DNA from: Rhopalosiphum padi
Taxonomy: Eukaryota; Arthropoda; Insecta; Hemiptera; Aphididae
Direction: 5' to 3'
DNA: 64,000 nucleotides
Assembly (NCBI RefSeq): GCF_020882245.1
Contig: NC_083599.1
Span: 40,760,748 to 40,824,747, forward strand
Shown here: one piece after another, positions 50,501 to 64,000 of the stretch
Numbering within the stretch: position 1 is the stretch's first letter
Layout of the letters: each line of letters opens with the position of its first letter
The notes under the pieces: model-generated
Told to the model about the DNA's origin: nothing
What the model saw: only the letters and a program-made list of their open reading frames with translations
Database searches by the model: none
Translations under genes and position numbers: made by a program

Positions 50501-50580
50501 TGAGTGTAGGACGTAGGTTTTAGTATAAGTTTAAATTATTAATATATTTTGAATTAGGTTCATAAAAATAACTAAAATCG
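47556..50580. other. 5' flank of HMG-CoA synthase and AT-rich intergenic DNA
   Basis: A CA microsatellite lies at about 47851-47881. On the minus strand CGGCAG|GTAAAT (about 47592-47603), just upstream of the HMG-CoA synthase start, could be a splice donor or chance. No other gene is recognised up to 50580. Confidence 0.4.
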
Positions 50581-50586
50581 CTAATC

Positions 50587-50700
50587 AGTGGCGGATCTAA
50601 AAAAATGGCCCGGTCGGACATTTAAAATCAGGACCCGCGCCTCTACTTAATTAATTATTTAATTACCACCTCCCCCCAAAAAATAACCTTTTTCCCGAAT
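50587..50700. repeat. Partial CAGTGGCG-family repeat (left end)
   Basis: CAGTGGCGGATCTAAAAAAATGGCCC begins like the MITEs above, followed within 90 bases by CCACCTCCCCCC. The right terminus CGCCACTG was not found, so the copy is truncated. Confidence 0.5.
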
Positions 50701-52350
50701 ACCTTTTACCTGAATCGAGATTAAAAACGATAAATTAAGATGCATAATATTTATATTTATATTATAAAAAATAAAAATTAGTAAATAAAATTAATAATAA
50801 CATAATAAATGCTGTAGTGTTATCATTAAATATTTTAAAATCGATAAATTATAATGCATACATGGCCACTTAGCTCCAAGTTATAAAAAAATTTTTATTT
50901 CGCGAACAATAACCGTTGGGATAAAGTCGTTCGGGAAAAAAGGTTTAGGGTTTTCGGATTTTCGGATAAAATACCAATCGAGAAAAGTTCTTTTGGAAAT
51001 TTCGATTCAGGAAAAACGGTGGGTACCATAATAAAACAAAAGTTTAGTGTTATTCCACAAATATTTTTCACGAGCGTCTAAAGTAAGTCATTTTAAAATT
51101 TTAGATTCTAAATAGATTGATATTTGATGCATTCGTTGATTTTACAATGATGTTTTTTTTAGTTGTGCGTCTGTATACATGATAAGTATCTAGTTAATTA
51201 AATACCTAATTACTTATATTACATATTGTATTCTTAGACAATAAATATAATAGAATATTTGTATATGATATGTGTGTGATCTTCAATAAAAGCCTAAACC
51301 AAGTCTTAAAAAAACAATAATATTGTAAATTATTATTGAAAAAAATATTTCTTGAAATGCTCCTGTATCATATAATATTGTTTTTTAGCCAATATTTGCA
51401 TTTTCAAGGAAAGTGCACTAGGTTTAAAGTTTACACAACACACTATTTTATTCTATTTTAAAAATTGTACTTATATTTATAAATTTAAAAAAAAATAAGG
51501 GCATGTATTAGTGTTTTTAAGCACATAAGTGCCTGTATATTTCAATAATTTTTAGTGCATAAACCTTCTGGCCTTGCGAATTAAAATTTATTAAAATAAA
51601 ACAATCATTATTACAACCATGCATATAACACTTATGTATATTGTATAGATAAGTACGAAATATTTTGATTATCGTTTTTTGTTCAGTCTGTGCTTTGGAA
51701 TCCTAATAAATCTGAGAACATTTCTTCAAAAGTGTATGTCTGTAATTTAAATATAAATCAATTTAGTTATTCAATAGATTAAAAGTTTTATAGTAAATTA
51801 TAAATTTTTAATGAATTTAGCATAAAGTTTAATATTAGGTAGGCAATTATGAAAAATTGGAAATATATACTGTAATATATATTTTCCTTTATTTATGTAA
51901 ATTGTATTTTAATTTTTAATATATATACGAACATTATTGACTTAAATTCATTAAAATATATGGCTCAATAATAATATTATATAAATCAATAGTTTTTAAA
52001 TTTTTAGTACTATACAAAATAAATATAAAATGTATCTTTGAAAGTCAAAGAAAAAAAAAATAATTAACAATTAATCATTAGTCAGACCACTATTAGTATG
52101 TGGCTCTGTACAAATCTGGTACAGGTATATATATAATAAACATACAAAGAGTACCTAATTAAGTTGTAGAGCAAATAGCTTGAAATATTTAATGGCCCTC
52201 GAAGCAGACACATATCTAGAACCTCGTCTTGGGAGGAGCGTTTAATTTTTTTAGGAATAGTAATATATTAATATTAATATTTATATTAATCCTCCATAAT
52301 ACATTTGTGCCGGTGTACTCTTATATAAAAAGAGTGGCTAATTATATATA
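50701..52350. other. AT-rich intergenic stretch
   Basis: No gene or bounded repeat is recognised. Confidence 0.4.
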
Positions 52351-52358
52351 ATTAATAA

Positions 52359-52998
52359 TTAGGGATGAGAAGTTATAGGACTTGCATATTTTAGTATATG
52401 TCTCCTATTTTTATAGCTATATATGAGCTATAAATCCGTTTCATAACCTAGCGTGTTCATTTTTGTTGTTTTTTTTTGCATATTTTTGCATATTTGGGTA
52501 CATTTTTTAAGAATAGCATAGGTATTAAACGTTTTTTCGAGCACAAAAATGCATATTTAGTTAATATTATCGAAGATTATATACTTAAATAAAAATATAA
52601 AAATATCCTCTCGGACAATCGTCGTCGATTACACGTTTACAGTCTTAAAAAAGCTCTAGTTGTCCAATTCAAAAAATTTACCGGTATGAAAAATAAATAA
52701 AAATTAAATGTGAGTGTCACAATATTTAAAAAAACTTATAATTTTTTTTAGATATACACACGTTGAAACAAGAAATTGTCGCTTAGATATTGACATTTTG
52801 ACGTTGTTAATAAATTGTATTATATTATATTATATTTTTTATTTTCATTTATTTAATTTTTTTTTTAATTTTTATTTATTATTAAAAACTGTAAGTATAT
52901 TTTCGATTTTTTTGGCATATTTTCATTTTTTGTGTATATTTTTTGTTTTTTTTGTGCATATTTTGACAATTTTTCCTCCTATAACTTCTCATCCCTAA
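52359..52998. mobile_element. 640-bp non-autonomous element with TTAGGGATGAGAAGTTATAGGA ends
   Basis: The 22-bp termini (positions 52359-52380 and 52977-52998) are exact inverted copies. The flanks ATTAATAA and ACTTATAA agree at 6 of 8 bases, compatible with a decayed hAT duplication. The interior is T-rich, with GCATATTTTTGCATATTT words on the left and TTTTTGTGCATATTTTGAC on the right. No transposase is seen, and the 94-codon frame inside is an artefact of the T-rich strand. Confidence 0.8.
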
Positions 52999-53207
52999 AC
53001 TTATAAGTTATAAGTTATAAGATATATTCTAAGATTGACCTCCCCCCCTCAAATACGTGCCTTCCTCAAAGGAATGGCTGTGCCAGAGAATATGATCAAT
53101 ATGAGGTACCTAAAAAATAAATGATAATAAGCTATAATTAAATATAGCATATTGGCATGAAGAGTATGAATCAAGGTACCCAAATAGTAATAGGTACCTT
53201 TAGTAAT

Positions 53208-56200
53208 TTAAATATTGACATTTTTAAAATGCGTTTTATAAATATACGTTGTACGTACGAACGGTAAAATCAAGTGAATCAAGTCGTTGTTATGATCTAA
53301 ACCTGACGATATGATGTCTTTTGTTGTTTTTAGCAATGTGTTCAAAATAATTTCTAATTCACGAGGATTGATTTTTTCACCTATATTATGACAATAACGT
53401 ATTTAGAAGTGCAAAACATTTACTAATGATCGTTATTTTACCTTTATTTTTCATCATGTGTACAAACGACTCCCTGGTCAGTATATTGTTTTCTCCGTAA
53501 GCGTTTATAAATTGGTCATTTTGTATTAATTCGTTGAACGCCACATGAAGTTCTTCACATTTAATTCTTAACTGTGGCTTATAATTCAAATACAAAATAA
53601 CAAACTCTTCGAATGACATTGTGGTAGAATCGTTTGTTCTAGTGAACAATTCGTATAGCATATTTGACAACTGAAAATAACCAACATATTTGTGTCAAAC
53701 GATTATATAATTTAAGCTATCGTTCAACAAAAAACAATCGATAAAACTATAAAAGTCAATATACTATAATGTGGACATTTTATAATCAATAATATAGGAG
53801 CTGCGACCGTGATGAAATTTACTTCTGTTTCAGATGGAAAATATCCCATTGCTCTCATGAGAAAAGACACATTGTAAACGTCCACATAATCGCTGATAAT
53901 TGTGGTTTCTGGATTTCGACTACTTGCTAATTGAACACAAGAAAAATATTCTTTTAACTCTGTAAATTCCTGTCCATTTTCGCCGCCTTCTAGAAGAGAA
54001 GTGTATGCTTTTAAACCAACGCCGCCGTGTTTCTCTAATGTATCTAAATAGCTTAACGAAAAAAAAAATTAAACATGTTTTAGAATTCACACAAAAATAT
54101 GTGAAAAGGGGTTAATCAAGTTTAACTTGCATATATAGGTATCAGTCTTATGTAGGTATTTGTACAATACATATACGGCTATAAGTTTGAAAGCAACGGG
54201 GGTAAATAATCGCATAAACATTTGAAAAATGATTTTAAGAATGGACATTGAGTATAGGTTGTCATTTAGGTTATGATTATCATGCTTTATTTAAATTTCT
54301 TCTATCTTTATTTTGTACATTGTTGAGCAGTTATGAAAACTATTAAAATTATGTTTTCAAACTACATACCTATAACCGAGTACACCAAATTACCTATTCG
54401 AGGCAATTATAAAGTCATAGAAAAAAGGAAAGTATTATTGTAAAACAAATTTCTCTCAAATGCAAAATGTGTATAACAATACATGTAATGAGTACTAATG
54501 ACTAAATAATATATAAAAAAATGTATATTTTTATTCATAGTTATTAAATGTATTTCGCATACATATTCAATTAATTTTGTATTTTTACTTATATAATTGT
54601 TATTTAATAGGATTTATTTTATTACCTCATATTCACAGACCAAATTATCATCGAAGGGCTATTTTCGTTGATTACAAAAATATAATTACCATCTATTGAA
54701 GTATCAACATTGATAATCTAAAAAAAAAAAAATTTCGTTGCACATAATACATAATACGTTTTATAACATATTAATGTTTAAAATTATTAATTAGTTTACA
54801 TATTTACAGTTTATTTTAATCATATAATAACTAATTCAAAAAACATACAGCCTGCAGCTAGTAGCTACAATGCAACCAAATACCAATATAATTTATTAAT
54901 ATTACACTACCTACATCAGTGTTTTCCAACCTGAGGAGCGTGTACATATTGCTGGGAGGTGCAAGCTGTCGTCATTACAAAGTAAAATTTGTATTTTTTT
55001 AATTCTATACTAAATATATTCAATTTTTTCAATTTATATAAGAAAGGCGTGAGCTTTTTGAAAATCTCAAAAGGGGTTGTAGACCTTATAATAGAATAGA
55101 AGAGGTTGGAAAGGGCGATGCCAGTTTTCACAAAAAGTGGACGTTTCCCTTTTCCACCAAAACAATTGTATACTACGCTTATATTAAAGCTATAACACGT
55201 TTTACTTTAACATACACAGTTGTAATGCACAATTTAAACTGTGTATAACCTTTTAACTTGTTCATAAAATATACGATAAACGTACAATATACATTGATTA
55301 TATATTTATATGTGTGTATAGTGTATATATTATAATATATATATGTGTATACATTTTACATTAATCCAAAAAACTCACGAAAAGTATATTCTACAATTTA
55401 AATTTAAAATAAAAAATGTCAACCAATTATATATAATATGAGTACAATATATATAGTTAAAGTATACCATAACATATCATTTTTTCAAACCAGCATTAGT
55501 ATACAAATTATTTGGTAAAAATGTGGTAAGTTAGGTGGATCTCATTTGGCGGAAACCGATATTGGTGGAAAAGGGAAAGGTACACTTTTGGTGGAAACAC
55601 CCGTTGGGAAACACTGACTTAAATGGTTTGCATCACATGGACACTCGCTCCATTTACGAAATCTATAATATGTACTGTTTTTATAGTTTCAAAATGCATG
55701 TAGAAATAAATTAATATAATTATGATAGGACAACTGACTTTTGTTCCGGAACAGAACATTGCCGCGTTTTTATACGGGTTTCCATCGATGGGCTGCCGTA
55801 AAATTCCAATATCTGTGTCAGTGCAAAAAAGTATATTATGGTTGAACTTGGGAAACTCCTGGAAATATAATTTTTTTTTAACATCGGTGTATATCCGAAA
55901 TTATCAACATTCAATCCTTTGATAATAAGTAACCATATCAAATAGTTTGCAGTGATGGAATAGGTATATTATTAAAATATTAACATTCGCTCGATCAGGT
56001 AGACTTTCGAAAGGTTTTTGATTGGGACCATTATAAATAATTTTGTTTATATGCATATTTCTGAGCTCTTTCTTATTATACTTATTATAGTTGGACTTAT
56101 ACATGCATAATATTTTAAACGCGTGAGTGCGCCCCACTTATGGCGAATTTATGAGCAAATTTTAATTTGTGGTCTCAAAATACTGAGATCAGATAATTTT

Positions 56201-59200
56201 ATAAAGCACTTGGTGCAATTGAAGTGACGATTAAACAAATGAAATACGTCGTGTAACATGGGATACAATATTTATAATAATTTTTAAAAAATACCAGGAA
56301 TGACTCGATAAGTGATGATTGCTATTGATTCCGAAAAATGTTGAGAAATAAAATAAACATTAAAAAATGATAAACTTGATTTTTTTTTTGTGTGTTCGAC
56401 ACTGCTACCTATATAGATACCATATTATATGCTCATTTAAATGTTGTTAATTATTAAGTATGATATTTACTTTCATTACTCGAATCGGCTTTTTGAGATT
56501 GACTCCTAGAGTGGTACGTATGCATCGATTGCCGTCCCATAAGGATATACGTAACTATAAAAAAAACGTAGGAACATAAATGAAAAAAAGTAATTTATAA
56601 CAAATAACAGTCAATAGGTTAAACGCTATGTAAGTATATACATCATTGCCGCTAATAATAAAATTTAATTCGTCCTCTCTGTAGATGGTCGATTCCATCA
56701 TACATTGAGGTTCGTTGTATGATTCTGTTCTCATCATTTTTATCAGTTTGGGGGGCTCGCTATCTTTTCTGTAAAAATGCCAAAACGATCACATCTGAGA
56801 ATTGATATGGTAATAACGTGATATTGTGATGACAATCATATTATATATCATCAATATTACAATTGAGCTGTTAGATAAGCTCGTTTTAAACGCCCAATTA
56901 TTACAATAATTATGTAATATGTTATATTATAACAATTACGTTTTATCGAAATCTAATGCGATGATTCTGTGATCCGCCCCGAGACTGTAAATCAATAGAC
57001 TATTATCGTGCTCGGTTACTAAAATATTTCGAATGATTCCCTCGTGAACTTCGTAACACCCGTAGTATTCAACTATGAATTCGTCCGAAACTTTCTGTTC
57101 TTTAATGCCATACAGATATATACCACGCAAATTGTCCTGCAGCATTAAAATAATATGTTTTAAAGTTTTAATATGTTTGAAAATTAAAAAATATAATACC
57201 TGAACAAGGCAGTGTAAAGATGTACATATTAAACTAGTATTTCTCATCCCAGTTAGGAGACACCAACTAATTATTATAAGGATTACCATTTACCAGCGAC
57301 TAGTATAAACTATTATGATTTAAATCAATAAAAATATGAAATAAGTAGAAATCTCAATAATAAATAAAATATATCACGTATTCACGTTAACTCTATATCG
57401 TGCGCAGTACTCGAAGTGGGGGGGGGATACGGAGCGATGACATATTTTTACTTTTTTAAACTTACATTTTTCATCCTTCCACTTATTTTGTCTAGAATAA
57501 TGCATCCCTCCTAAGATTTGTTTTTTAAAATAAAGTACATATAAACATTTTTATATTTTTTAAATTATTTCATTTAAAATTTAAATTATAGTATTGTACT
57601 GAGACTATATTTTTATATAAGAGAACTTTTTTAATTTTTACAGTGAAAATAATTGTTTTATAACATTTTGGCTCGGCTTATTGTGTTGTTTATTATAGGC
57701 CGTTTCGCAAACATATTATCTATTAGCCTTGTTTAAAGTCAATAATATAATATAATTAATAAATATATTCTAACTAAAGCCGATTGGCATTTAAAATATA
57801 AAAGTATATGATTTTTACAAATAAAACATCACATAACAATAACAAAATTAATTATATTAAGTAAGGACCCTACGTCCTATTTTATGCTAACATCTCTTAA
57901 CTTAATTTTAGCGATGTTTATATCATGATTCATGGGTGTGTCTTAAATTGCTAAATTTATGAAAAAAAAAATATTAAACAATGTGTGACAAATGTTATGA
58001 GGAAATGAGGAAATCTAAGTTGTTGGGCTTTCTTCCGCTTATTTTGATTTTTGAGCTTTTTCGAGCACTGATATGATGGTGAATAAATTCTACAATTATA
58101 CAATAATCAGTGTAACAAATTAATTCTACTTTACCAAGGATAGACAGAATCATTTCAGATATCAACAACAACAAGGCTATTAAGAATCTTAATTAAAAAT
58201 AGTTATTTGAAGATGTGCTTACTGCTTACATATTATATTTATAATAAAGCAAATTAACGGAGTTTAACAACCAAAGCCGGATGTAGCATATTTTTTACTC
58301 GTGGCAAAGTATAAAATTAGCTCGCTCTCATAATTCAGCCCCCCTCTATTATGTCACTGTTATTAGGTAATTTGGCGCCCCTGATCAAGACTTTCGGGGT
58401 TAGTACCCCAGTCCTTCTCCCCCCTATAACCAGCCCTGTTAATAGCTAAAAATATTTAAATAGATTAGCTTAATGTTTTAATACATAATATTGTACATAG
58501 GTACATAATAAATTTAATTTATTTCTATTTCAATTATTTTTATGTATTTTTAAAAATGCGAAGGTAAAAAGATAAAAAAAATTGTTGATATAAAAATTAA
58601 AACCAATATATATTAAACAAATCAGTTACTTTAGATTGTTTCGTATTTTGACACAAAGTAATTTCGTATGTCAATGCATTTTCTAATTTTACAAATTTAC
58701 GAAAGAAATGATTAAAATCAAAAGTTAAAATGCCATAAAAGTGTCCGTTATTCTGAGTGTCCGGTATTTGGAGATTTTCCTATAGAAAAGTAGTGAAAAT
58801 TTCCTCGTTCCCCAAGAAAATGTCCGTTATTTAGAGGTGTCCGTTAAGAGAGGTTTTACTGTTCTATATTAAGTATCGTATTATTAGTATTTATTTTTAG
58901 TGATAATTTAATAAGTACACGTATATAAAATATACCATAAATTTATACGTCACCAGTAGCCACAATAGAAAGATCGTGAAACACGGTAATAGATAGAGGT
59001 AGGCACTAGTAATAATACGACATACAAAACGTCCAAAATACCATCTATATATAAATATGACCAAAAAATATCCAAACATAATAAATAAAATTAATCTGAA
59101 GAAATTTTACATACTTTCACATAATTATATTCTATATACTATGTATATAAGATGTACCGAATATATATATTTACATGCCTACTATCTACATTATAACTGC

Positions 59201-62200
59201 CCTACTACATCCACCCATACTATATATGACGTATGGATTTTAAAAATAATAATAAACCATAAGACATATCTCAAAATGGTTAATATTTGATTGATGTTTG
59301 TAACTATAATATTTATTAAACTCTCGTGTTTACACTTGTAAATAAGTTCATGAAAATTATAATAATATGCACAATGCACATATATAAATAGGTATACATA
59401 AAATTTTATTAATATTTTAAATATTATTGTGATGGATACTTTTTCTTAAACTATAATTAACTTATACTTATACTTTGTTATGCTATGTAATTACTAGTTT
59501 GTACAGTGTACATTGTATTTTAGATAAAATTTTACATTAGTAAAACTTACAGTGTAAACAACATGCGTTGAAGACTCGTTAAACGTTATGTGTTTAACAG
59601 CTGAGTTGTGCCACTTGAATGATGTGTTTTCCATTGTATTCGTTAAGCTATTAGTATCTATAAACTGAAACAATCCATCTGCACGACCGTAACAAAGATA
59701 TTTTCCTAAAAGAAGAGAGCATCTCATTCGTATAATAAAACTATATAATAATAATTACATTACAGTAATTTTTTAGTTTGTTTCATTCAAATAATACATG
59801 CCATTTGAGGAATATTTTATACAGGTGACCTGTTGGTCTTCTTTAGTCTCCTGATTTCCAACTACGCTATTGATAATTGTCTTCTTTCGATAGTTAAACG
59901 TAACAAGTCCTCCAATTGCATTGCCCATTATTATTTCATTTCTATTATAAAACGAATAATACTATTTCTATTACAGCATTGTGAGTACAGTTATACATTT
60001 TAAAAATTATAATAAATACACATCAAAAACCCCTTACCGGTTTGGGTGTGTTTCCAATGCGGTAATGAATTCTACTTCACACTGTTCAAACATATAATCA
60101 AAACTTTTGTTGAAAATATCGATGTAATAAATTCTGCAGTTACTCGTGCCTAATGTAGACACATTAATAAATGAGCAATTTAATGAGTAATGATTTCTTC
60201 CGATTGATTTACGCAGAGCGTATAGTTAAACATCAATTATAAGTACTTATACAAAATGGACTGCATTTAAAATCTTGGCCAGTGGTGAAATCGACACCGA
60301 CTTCCGGGATATTGTCACACGACGACATAGAGTCGTCGTCAGGCCAGGTTATGGTTTTCGTTACTTTTTTTGAATTTTCATACGTACTTGAATTTCCTTT
60401 CGCTAGGGTAAAGTATTACTATATTATACCTAGGAATATAACTTCAGAAACATAATATAATATGTCATAAAATCAGTTCATTTTTGTACAAACCATTTTC
60501 TACACAAATTTGATTGTCAAACATTGATATGGAAAAAATGGGATCGCCTACAAACATGTTCAAGTGGTATTGTACCCTCAATGATTTATCGTAAAAATAT
60601 ATATCACCGTTTGTATTGCCTGTTATTATATGGCTGGAAAAAAGTACATTAAAAAAAGTTATAAAAACTTCATAATTGTGGTAAATACTTTTGGATACAA
60701 ATTATAGTAGTAATCGAATGCTCGTCTAGTTTGACGTGTTTTAAATATAGCTTGTTGTTCGTTATCGGTTCATTTGTAATTTCCAATACATCATAATTGG
60801 TATCATCCCATATAGTTACCCAACCTAGTAACGATTGGATAAAAAAAAGACGTACTTCAATATTTTAAGATAACTAACCACTCAAATCAAAAAACATTTA
60901 TCAGTGTCATAGGTACCTCCAGTAGACCCCGACACAACTTGACGGTTGTTTGTTAAATATGTTGACTGTGTATAATTATATTTTTTCTGCATTGGATCTT
61001 GGACCGGAACAGTGATTATTATTTTATTTGTATAGTGCATATTTGATTGTGGATTATTTTTTTTTTTAATATTTATATCAATTTTCTCCAGAGTCATAAA
61101 AAATACAAGCTTTTCGGTAGTCAGACAGTAGAAGTTGGTATTATCGTAGCAGCATGATAGATGCAAGATCGTATCAATATTGTTGTCGAGTGTTGTTGAA
61201 CCTATTTACCAATTAATATGTTTCAACGAAGATGATACAATGTTAATTTAAATGATGCGTGCCCCAAAGTAGATAAGTAATATACACATTGCTGTTACAT
61301 ACAAATCGATTCTTCGTTGCCCGATGTCCATTCCCACATGCTAATCGTCTGTTCACCGTTAGTATCTGCAACCGATACTGTAATCACATATTGTGAATCG
61401 ACGCTGAACTTTACAATGGAGATTCCAATTTTAAATGGTGATAATACCGAAAAAATTGGAGTCCTAAAAAAAGAGAGAAAAGTAGGAAACCACCCTGCTA
61501 TACATACAGTATAAGTATCAAATGTACCTCGCTATTGAGGATTGATTGAAACACAAAAAATTACAATGCATGTTATATATTGTGTTAAATTTAAATTCAA
61601 TGATAAATTATTGCAGACGAAAAGTGATTCTGAGCAAAGACACTATATGTCAGCTTACATTACTAAGTACCTACCTATATTTTATAATTTAATAAATTAA
61701 TCTAACTATTTTATTTATTTTACTGAAAACATTACGTTTGGAAATGTCATTGTATGTATAAAATATAATGTACACATTAATATTTTCAAGGACAATCGAA
61801 TAATATTTTTAAATTACAATAAAATAACTGATATTGTTATTCTTCGTTAAAATCACAATTTTAAAATGTTTAAGCACGCAGTTGTTCCAAGTGTTCCAAT
61901 AGCAAAAAGACTCGCCAATTTATTAAGTTCGGTCCCCTAAAGTTTAGTAAATTCATTAATAGTATTAATTGAAAATGAAATACCTATTGGAATAAATTCC
62001 ATTTATTAGAACTATTACTTTTTTAACTATCTTATAATAATATAATGTAATTTCTATGTAGGTATTTAAATTGATATCTAATGACACGTACACTTATTTT
62101 TTATTTATCTATAATTATTAAAATACCTTGCATTCAATGAAATAATGAAATACCCAGTATAAAAAAAAATGCTAATTTTAACATTTGGTGAAAATTTCAA

Positions 62201-63652
62201 ATACCTATACAATTACAGTTATTCATTTTTGAATTACAAAAAAATAAAAAACTGTTTAATGATAAATTGTTATTTTAAGTGAATATCCAATTTTAACAAA
62301 ATTTTAACTAAAAAAATGAAAAACGTTAAATCACATTTTAAAACATTAGGTACCTATGAATATTAAAAATTGTATTGATTTTCAACTACAAAATAATTTG
62401 TTTATTTTTGCGATTATGATGAACTTTGTGAAAATTCTAACTTTAAACAACGATTACACAAAAAATATTATGACCGTGTTTTATAATAATTTATATTTTA
62501 TAATCAATATAATATGAACAAATTAAGAGATATATTGCATGATATTTTCGAGATTTTTGATCAAGTGAAATTTGTTTATTAAATTGAAAAAAGGTAAATT
62601 TCGTCAAAAGGAGTCGAAATATTTTGAAAATCTTATTTATGTAAACAATTAGTGAACATTTTAGGATTATTTTTTTTTTGAGTTACACAAAAGAAAACTT
62701 TTTTCTTGTACTAATTTTGCATAAGAATCTTTGTATTCTTTAATTTATTTTTGTTCTTCCGGTTATTTTGAAATATATATTAAGAAAAAGTATTATAGTA
62801 TTATAAAAGCAAATAAATAATAAAATATTTTTATTTTTGACCTACCAAAACCCAAATTATTGACTAAATCCAATTTGCTACTAGAATCTAAAATTGAAGA
62901 TTGAAGATTTTTTACTCCATATGTGATGACAGATAGAAAAACATACATATAGATATACTTATTGCTCCATTCAGAATCTAAAAAAAGATGAACCGCTATT
63001 ACGTAGTTATAGTTGAATTTTGATTATTTGAACTAATTGAGATCGCATCTTGTTCGGATGGATACTGGCAATTTTTTTTTAAATTTTAAATGTAATATAA
63101 ATGTATTATATATTGTACCTTCTCATAATTATAACATATTACATGTATTAAAAACTATTATATATTACATATTTTATTTATGATTATATTATTTTGACAA
63201 ATATATCACATTATTCCTATTATATGCAATGTACTAATTATGAATTACAACAAAAATTATAAAATCGATATATCGGCCAATGCGTTTGGATAAAAGAGAT
63301 AATCGATAATCGAGGTTCTACTGTATTATTATTTATGTAACCAGATGAGTACCTAAGAATTAAGATACAAATCACAATGCAACATTATATTATTAACGCT
63401 AAATAGTAATATATTATGTACCAGTCCCTTTATTCATAAAATAGTAACAATAACTATATTATAATATTAATATTAAATTTCAATAAATATTTACAGTAAT
63501 TTCTCGACAAATTATTTCAATTGTCTTAAATAATTACAGGTTATATACCTAAGTGAAGCATTCCAAACTATTATCATTGAATCGTTGCCTTTGTCAACTG
63601 TAACGAACCAACAACCGTCCGGATTGACATCAAAACTACTAATATAATTGCG
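53208..63652 (-). CDS. CFAP251: CFAP251/WDR66-like axonemal WD-repeat protein (5' end outside window)
   Basis: Seventeen minus-strand exons: 63549-63652, 61303-61463, 60917-61201, 60689-60824, 60494-60633, 60253-60402, 60038-60149, 59802-59941, 59551-59705, 56940-57136, 56642-56768, 56471-56554, 55739-55858, 54626-54717, 53823-54051, 53442-53670 and 53208-53380. All phases join, giving about 877 residues. The first part has WD-type blades (VDKGNDSMIIVWN, WVTIWDD, IITGNTNGDIYFYDKSL, YSSNGKYLCYGRADGLFQFI, YSLGADHRIIALDF). The C-terminal third has ILRQPIDGNP, FLMRAMGYFPSE and MSFEEFVILYLNYKP, matching the EF-hand-like tail of CFAP251. In other eukaryotes this protein belongs to the calmodulin- and spoke-associated complex at radial spoke 3, needed for sperm flagella. 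The intron at 59801-59706 starts with GC instead of GT. The last exon runs to a TAA at 53208, but GTACGT at about 53254 could be a donor to an unseen exon. The N-terminus lies beyond position 64000. Confidence 0.88.
54917..55616. mobile_element. 700-bp hAT-like element in a CFAP251 intron
   Basis: Ends CAGTGTTTTCCAACCTG and CCGTTGGGAAACACTG are inverted with few mismatches. Flanks ACCTACAT and ACTTAAAT agree at 6 of 8 bases. Near the right end the word GG(T/C)GGAAA occurs three times within 60 bases, and its reverse TTTCCACC occurs near 55150. These are candidate transposase-binding subterminal repeats. A minus-strand frame of 71 codons covers the left third and may be a remnant. Confidence 0.75.
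57300..59490. other. CFAP251 intron with unresolved repeats
   Basis: The 2.4-kb intron between exons 59551-59705 and 56940-57136. G-run (57420) and C-run (58340, 58420) patches look like MITE fragments. Paired ends could not be matched. No gene is recognised inside. Confidence 0.4.
61464..63548. other. CFAP251 intron, AT-rich
   Basis: A 2.1-kb intron with no recognisable exon, RNA or bounded element. Confidence 0.45.
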
Positions 63653-64000
63653 CTGAAATCCATTGAATACAAATGCATAATAATAAATAGATTCTAAGTA
63701 TAAAACACGTTTACTAGCTATTATATGTGTACATATTATTATTTATTGTACATACGTTGTATAATATAACTTGTATTAAATAATATAATTTATTCAAAAT
63801 TAGAATATTATTATACCTAAATTTATATACACCTATTTCAAAAGCATACTTATACTAATATTCATAGCTTAAAATATTTAGAAAAGCTAAAATCTCTAAT
63901 ATTTGGTGTTTAAGGATGTCGAAGTTGATGAGTTTTTTGTACAAAAACTTGTTTTACAGGAAAAACGTAAACCCCGTGAAAAAGTCAGATTTTTATTTTA
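63653..64000. other. CFAP251 intron continuing past the window edge
   Basis: The minus strand here shows no exon matching the expected preceding part of CFAP251, so the next upstream exon lies beyond 64000. Confidence 0.45.

Noticed and set aside
52714..52998. 94-codon plus-strand Phe-rich frame resembling membrane segments
   Set aside because: It lies in the T-rich right half of a transposable element and ends in its terminal repeat.
55904..56137. 77-codon minus-strand frame in the CFAP251 region
   Set aside because: It lies in an intron between two exons whose phases join without it.
1..64000. tRNA, rRNA or CRISPR features
   Set aside because: Both strands were scanned by eye for tRNA A/B boxes, conserved rRNA blocks and regularly spaced repeats. 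None was found, although a hand scan cannot exclude a divergent tRNA.

Overview
The window is about 70% A+T with long introns, many short DNA transposons and no bacterial-style gene packing. The protein-coding content and the repeat style point to an aphid (Hemiptera, Aphididae). The strongest hint is a farnesyl diphosphate synthase that carries a mitochondrial presequence and the Gln/Leu pair before the first Asp-rich motif that I recall from aphid dual GPP/FPP synthases. I cannot tell the species.

Five gene models can be read exon by exon with consistent phases. (1) Plus strand, ~3.1-8.6 kb: a small acidic protein of unknown function with a tandemly duplicated exon. (2) Minus strand, 23.3-27.3 kb: an eight-exon RAP1/TERF2IP-like telomere protein (BRCT-like N-terminus, Myb domain), with a hAT-type transposon inserted in its second exon region. 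(3) Minus strand, 37.5-41.7 kb: a complete eight-exon farnesyl/geranyl diphosphate synthase of 398 residues. (4) Minus strand, 46.2-47.6 kb: an intronless, strikingly GC-rich HMG-CoA synthase with all catalytic residues. (5) Minus strand, 53.2 kb to beyond the right edge: 17 exons of a CFAP251/WDR66-like axonemal WD-repeat protein whose 5' end is outside the window.

Genes 3 and 4 are neighbours on the same strand and act early and late in the mevalonate/prenyl pathway, which feeds juvenile hormone and, in aphids, the alarm pheromone (E)-beta-farnesene.

The rest is mostly repeats. There are two decayed non-LTR retrotransposon reverse transcriptases (about 4-4.9 kb and 10.1-11.7 kb), a broken hAT transposase (28.4-30.1 kb), and at least a dozen non-autonomous elements. 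Seven of these have exact or one-mismatch 8-bp target duplications, so they can be delimited to the base. I saw no tRNA, rRNA or CRISPR array. Long stretches (0.2-3.1, 19.9-22.7, 31.5-33.2, 42.5-46.1 and 47.6-52.3 kb) hold only AT-rich sequence, microsatellites and unclear repeat debris.

All exon boundaries come from hand-read splice sites and reading-frame phase. They have not been tested against transcripts.
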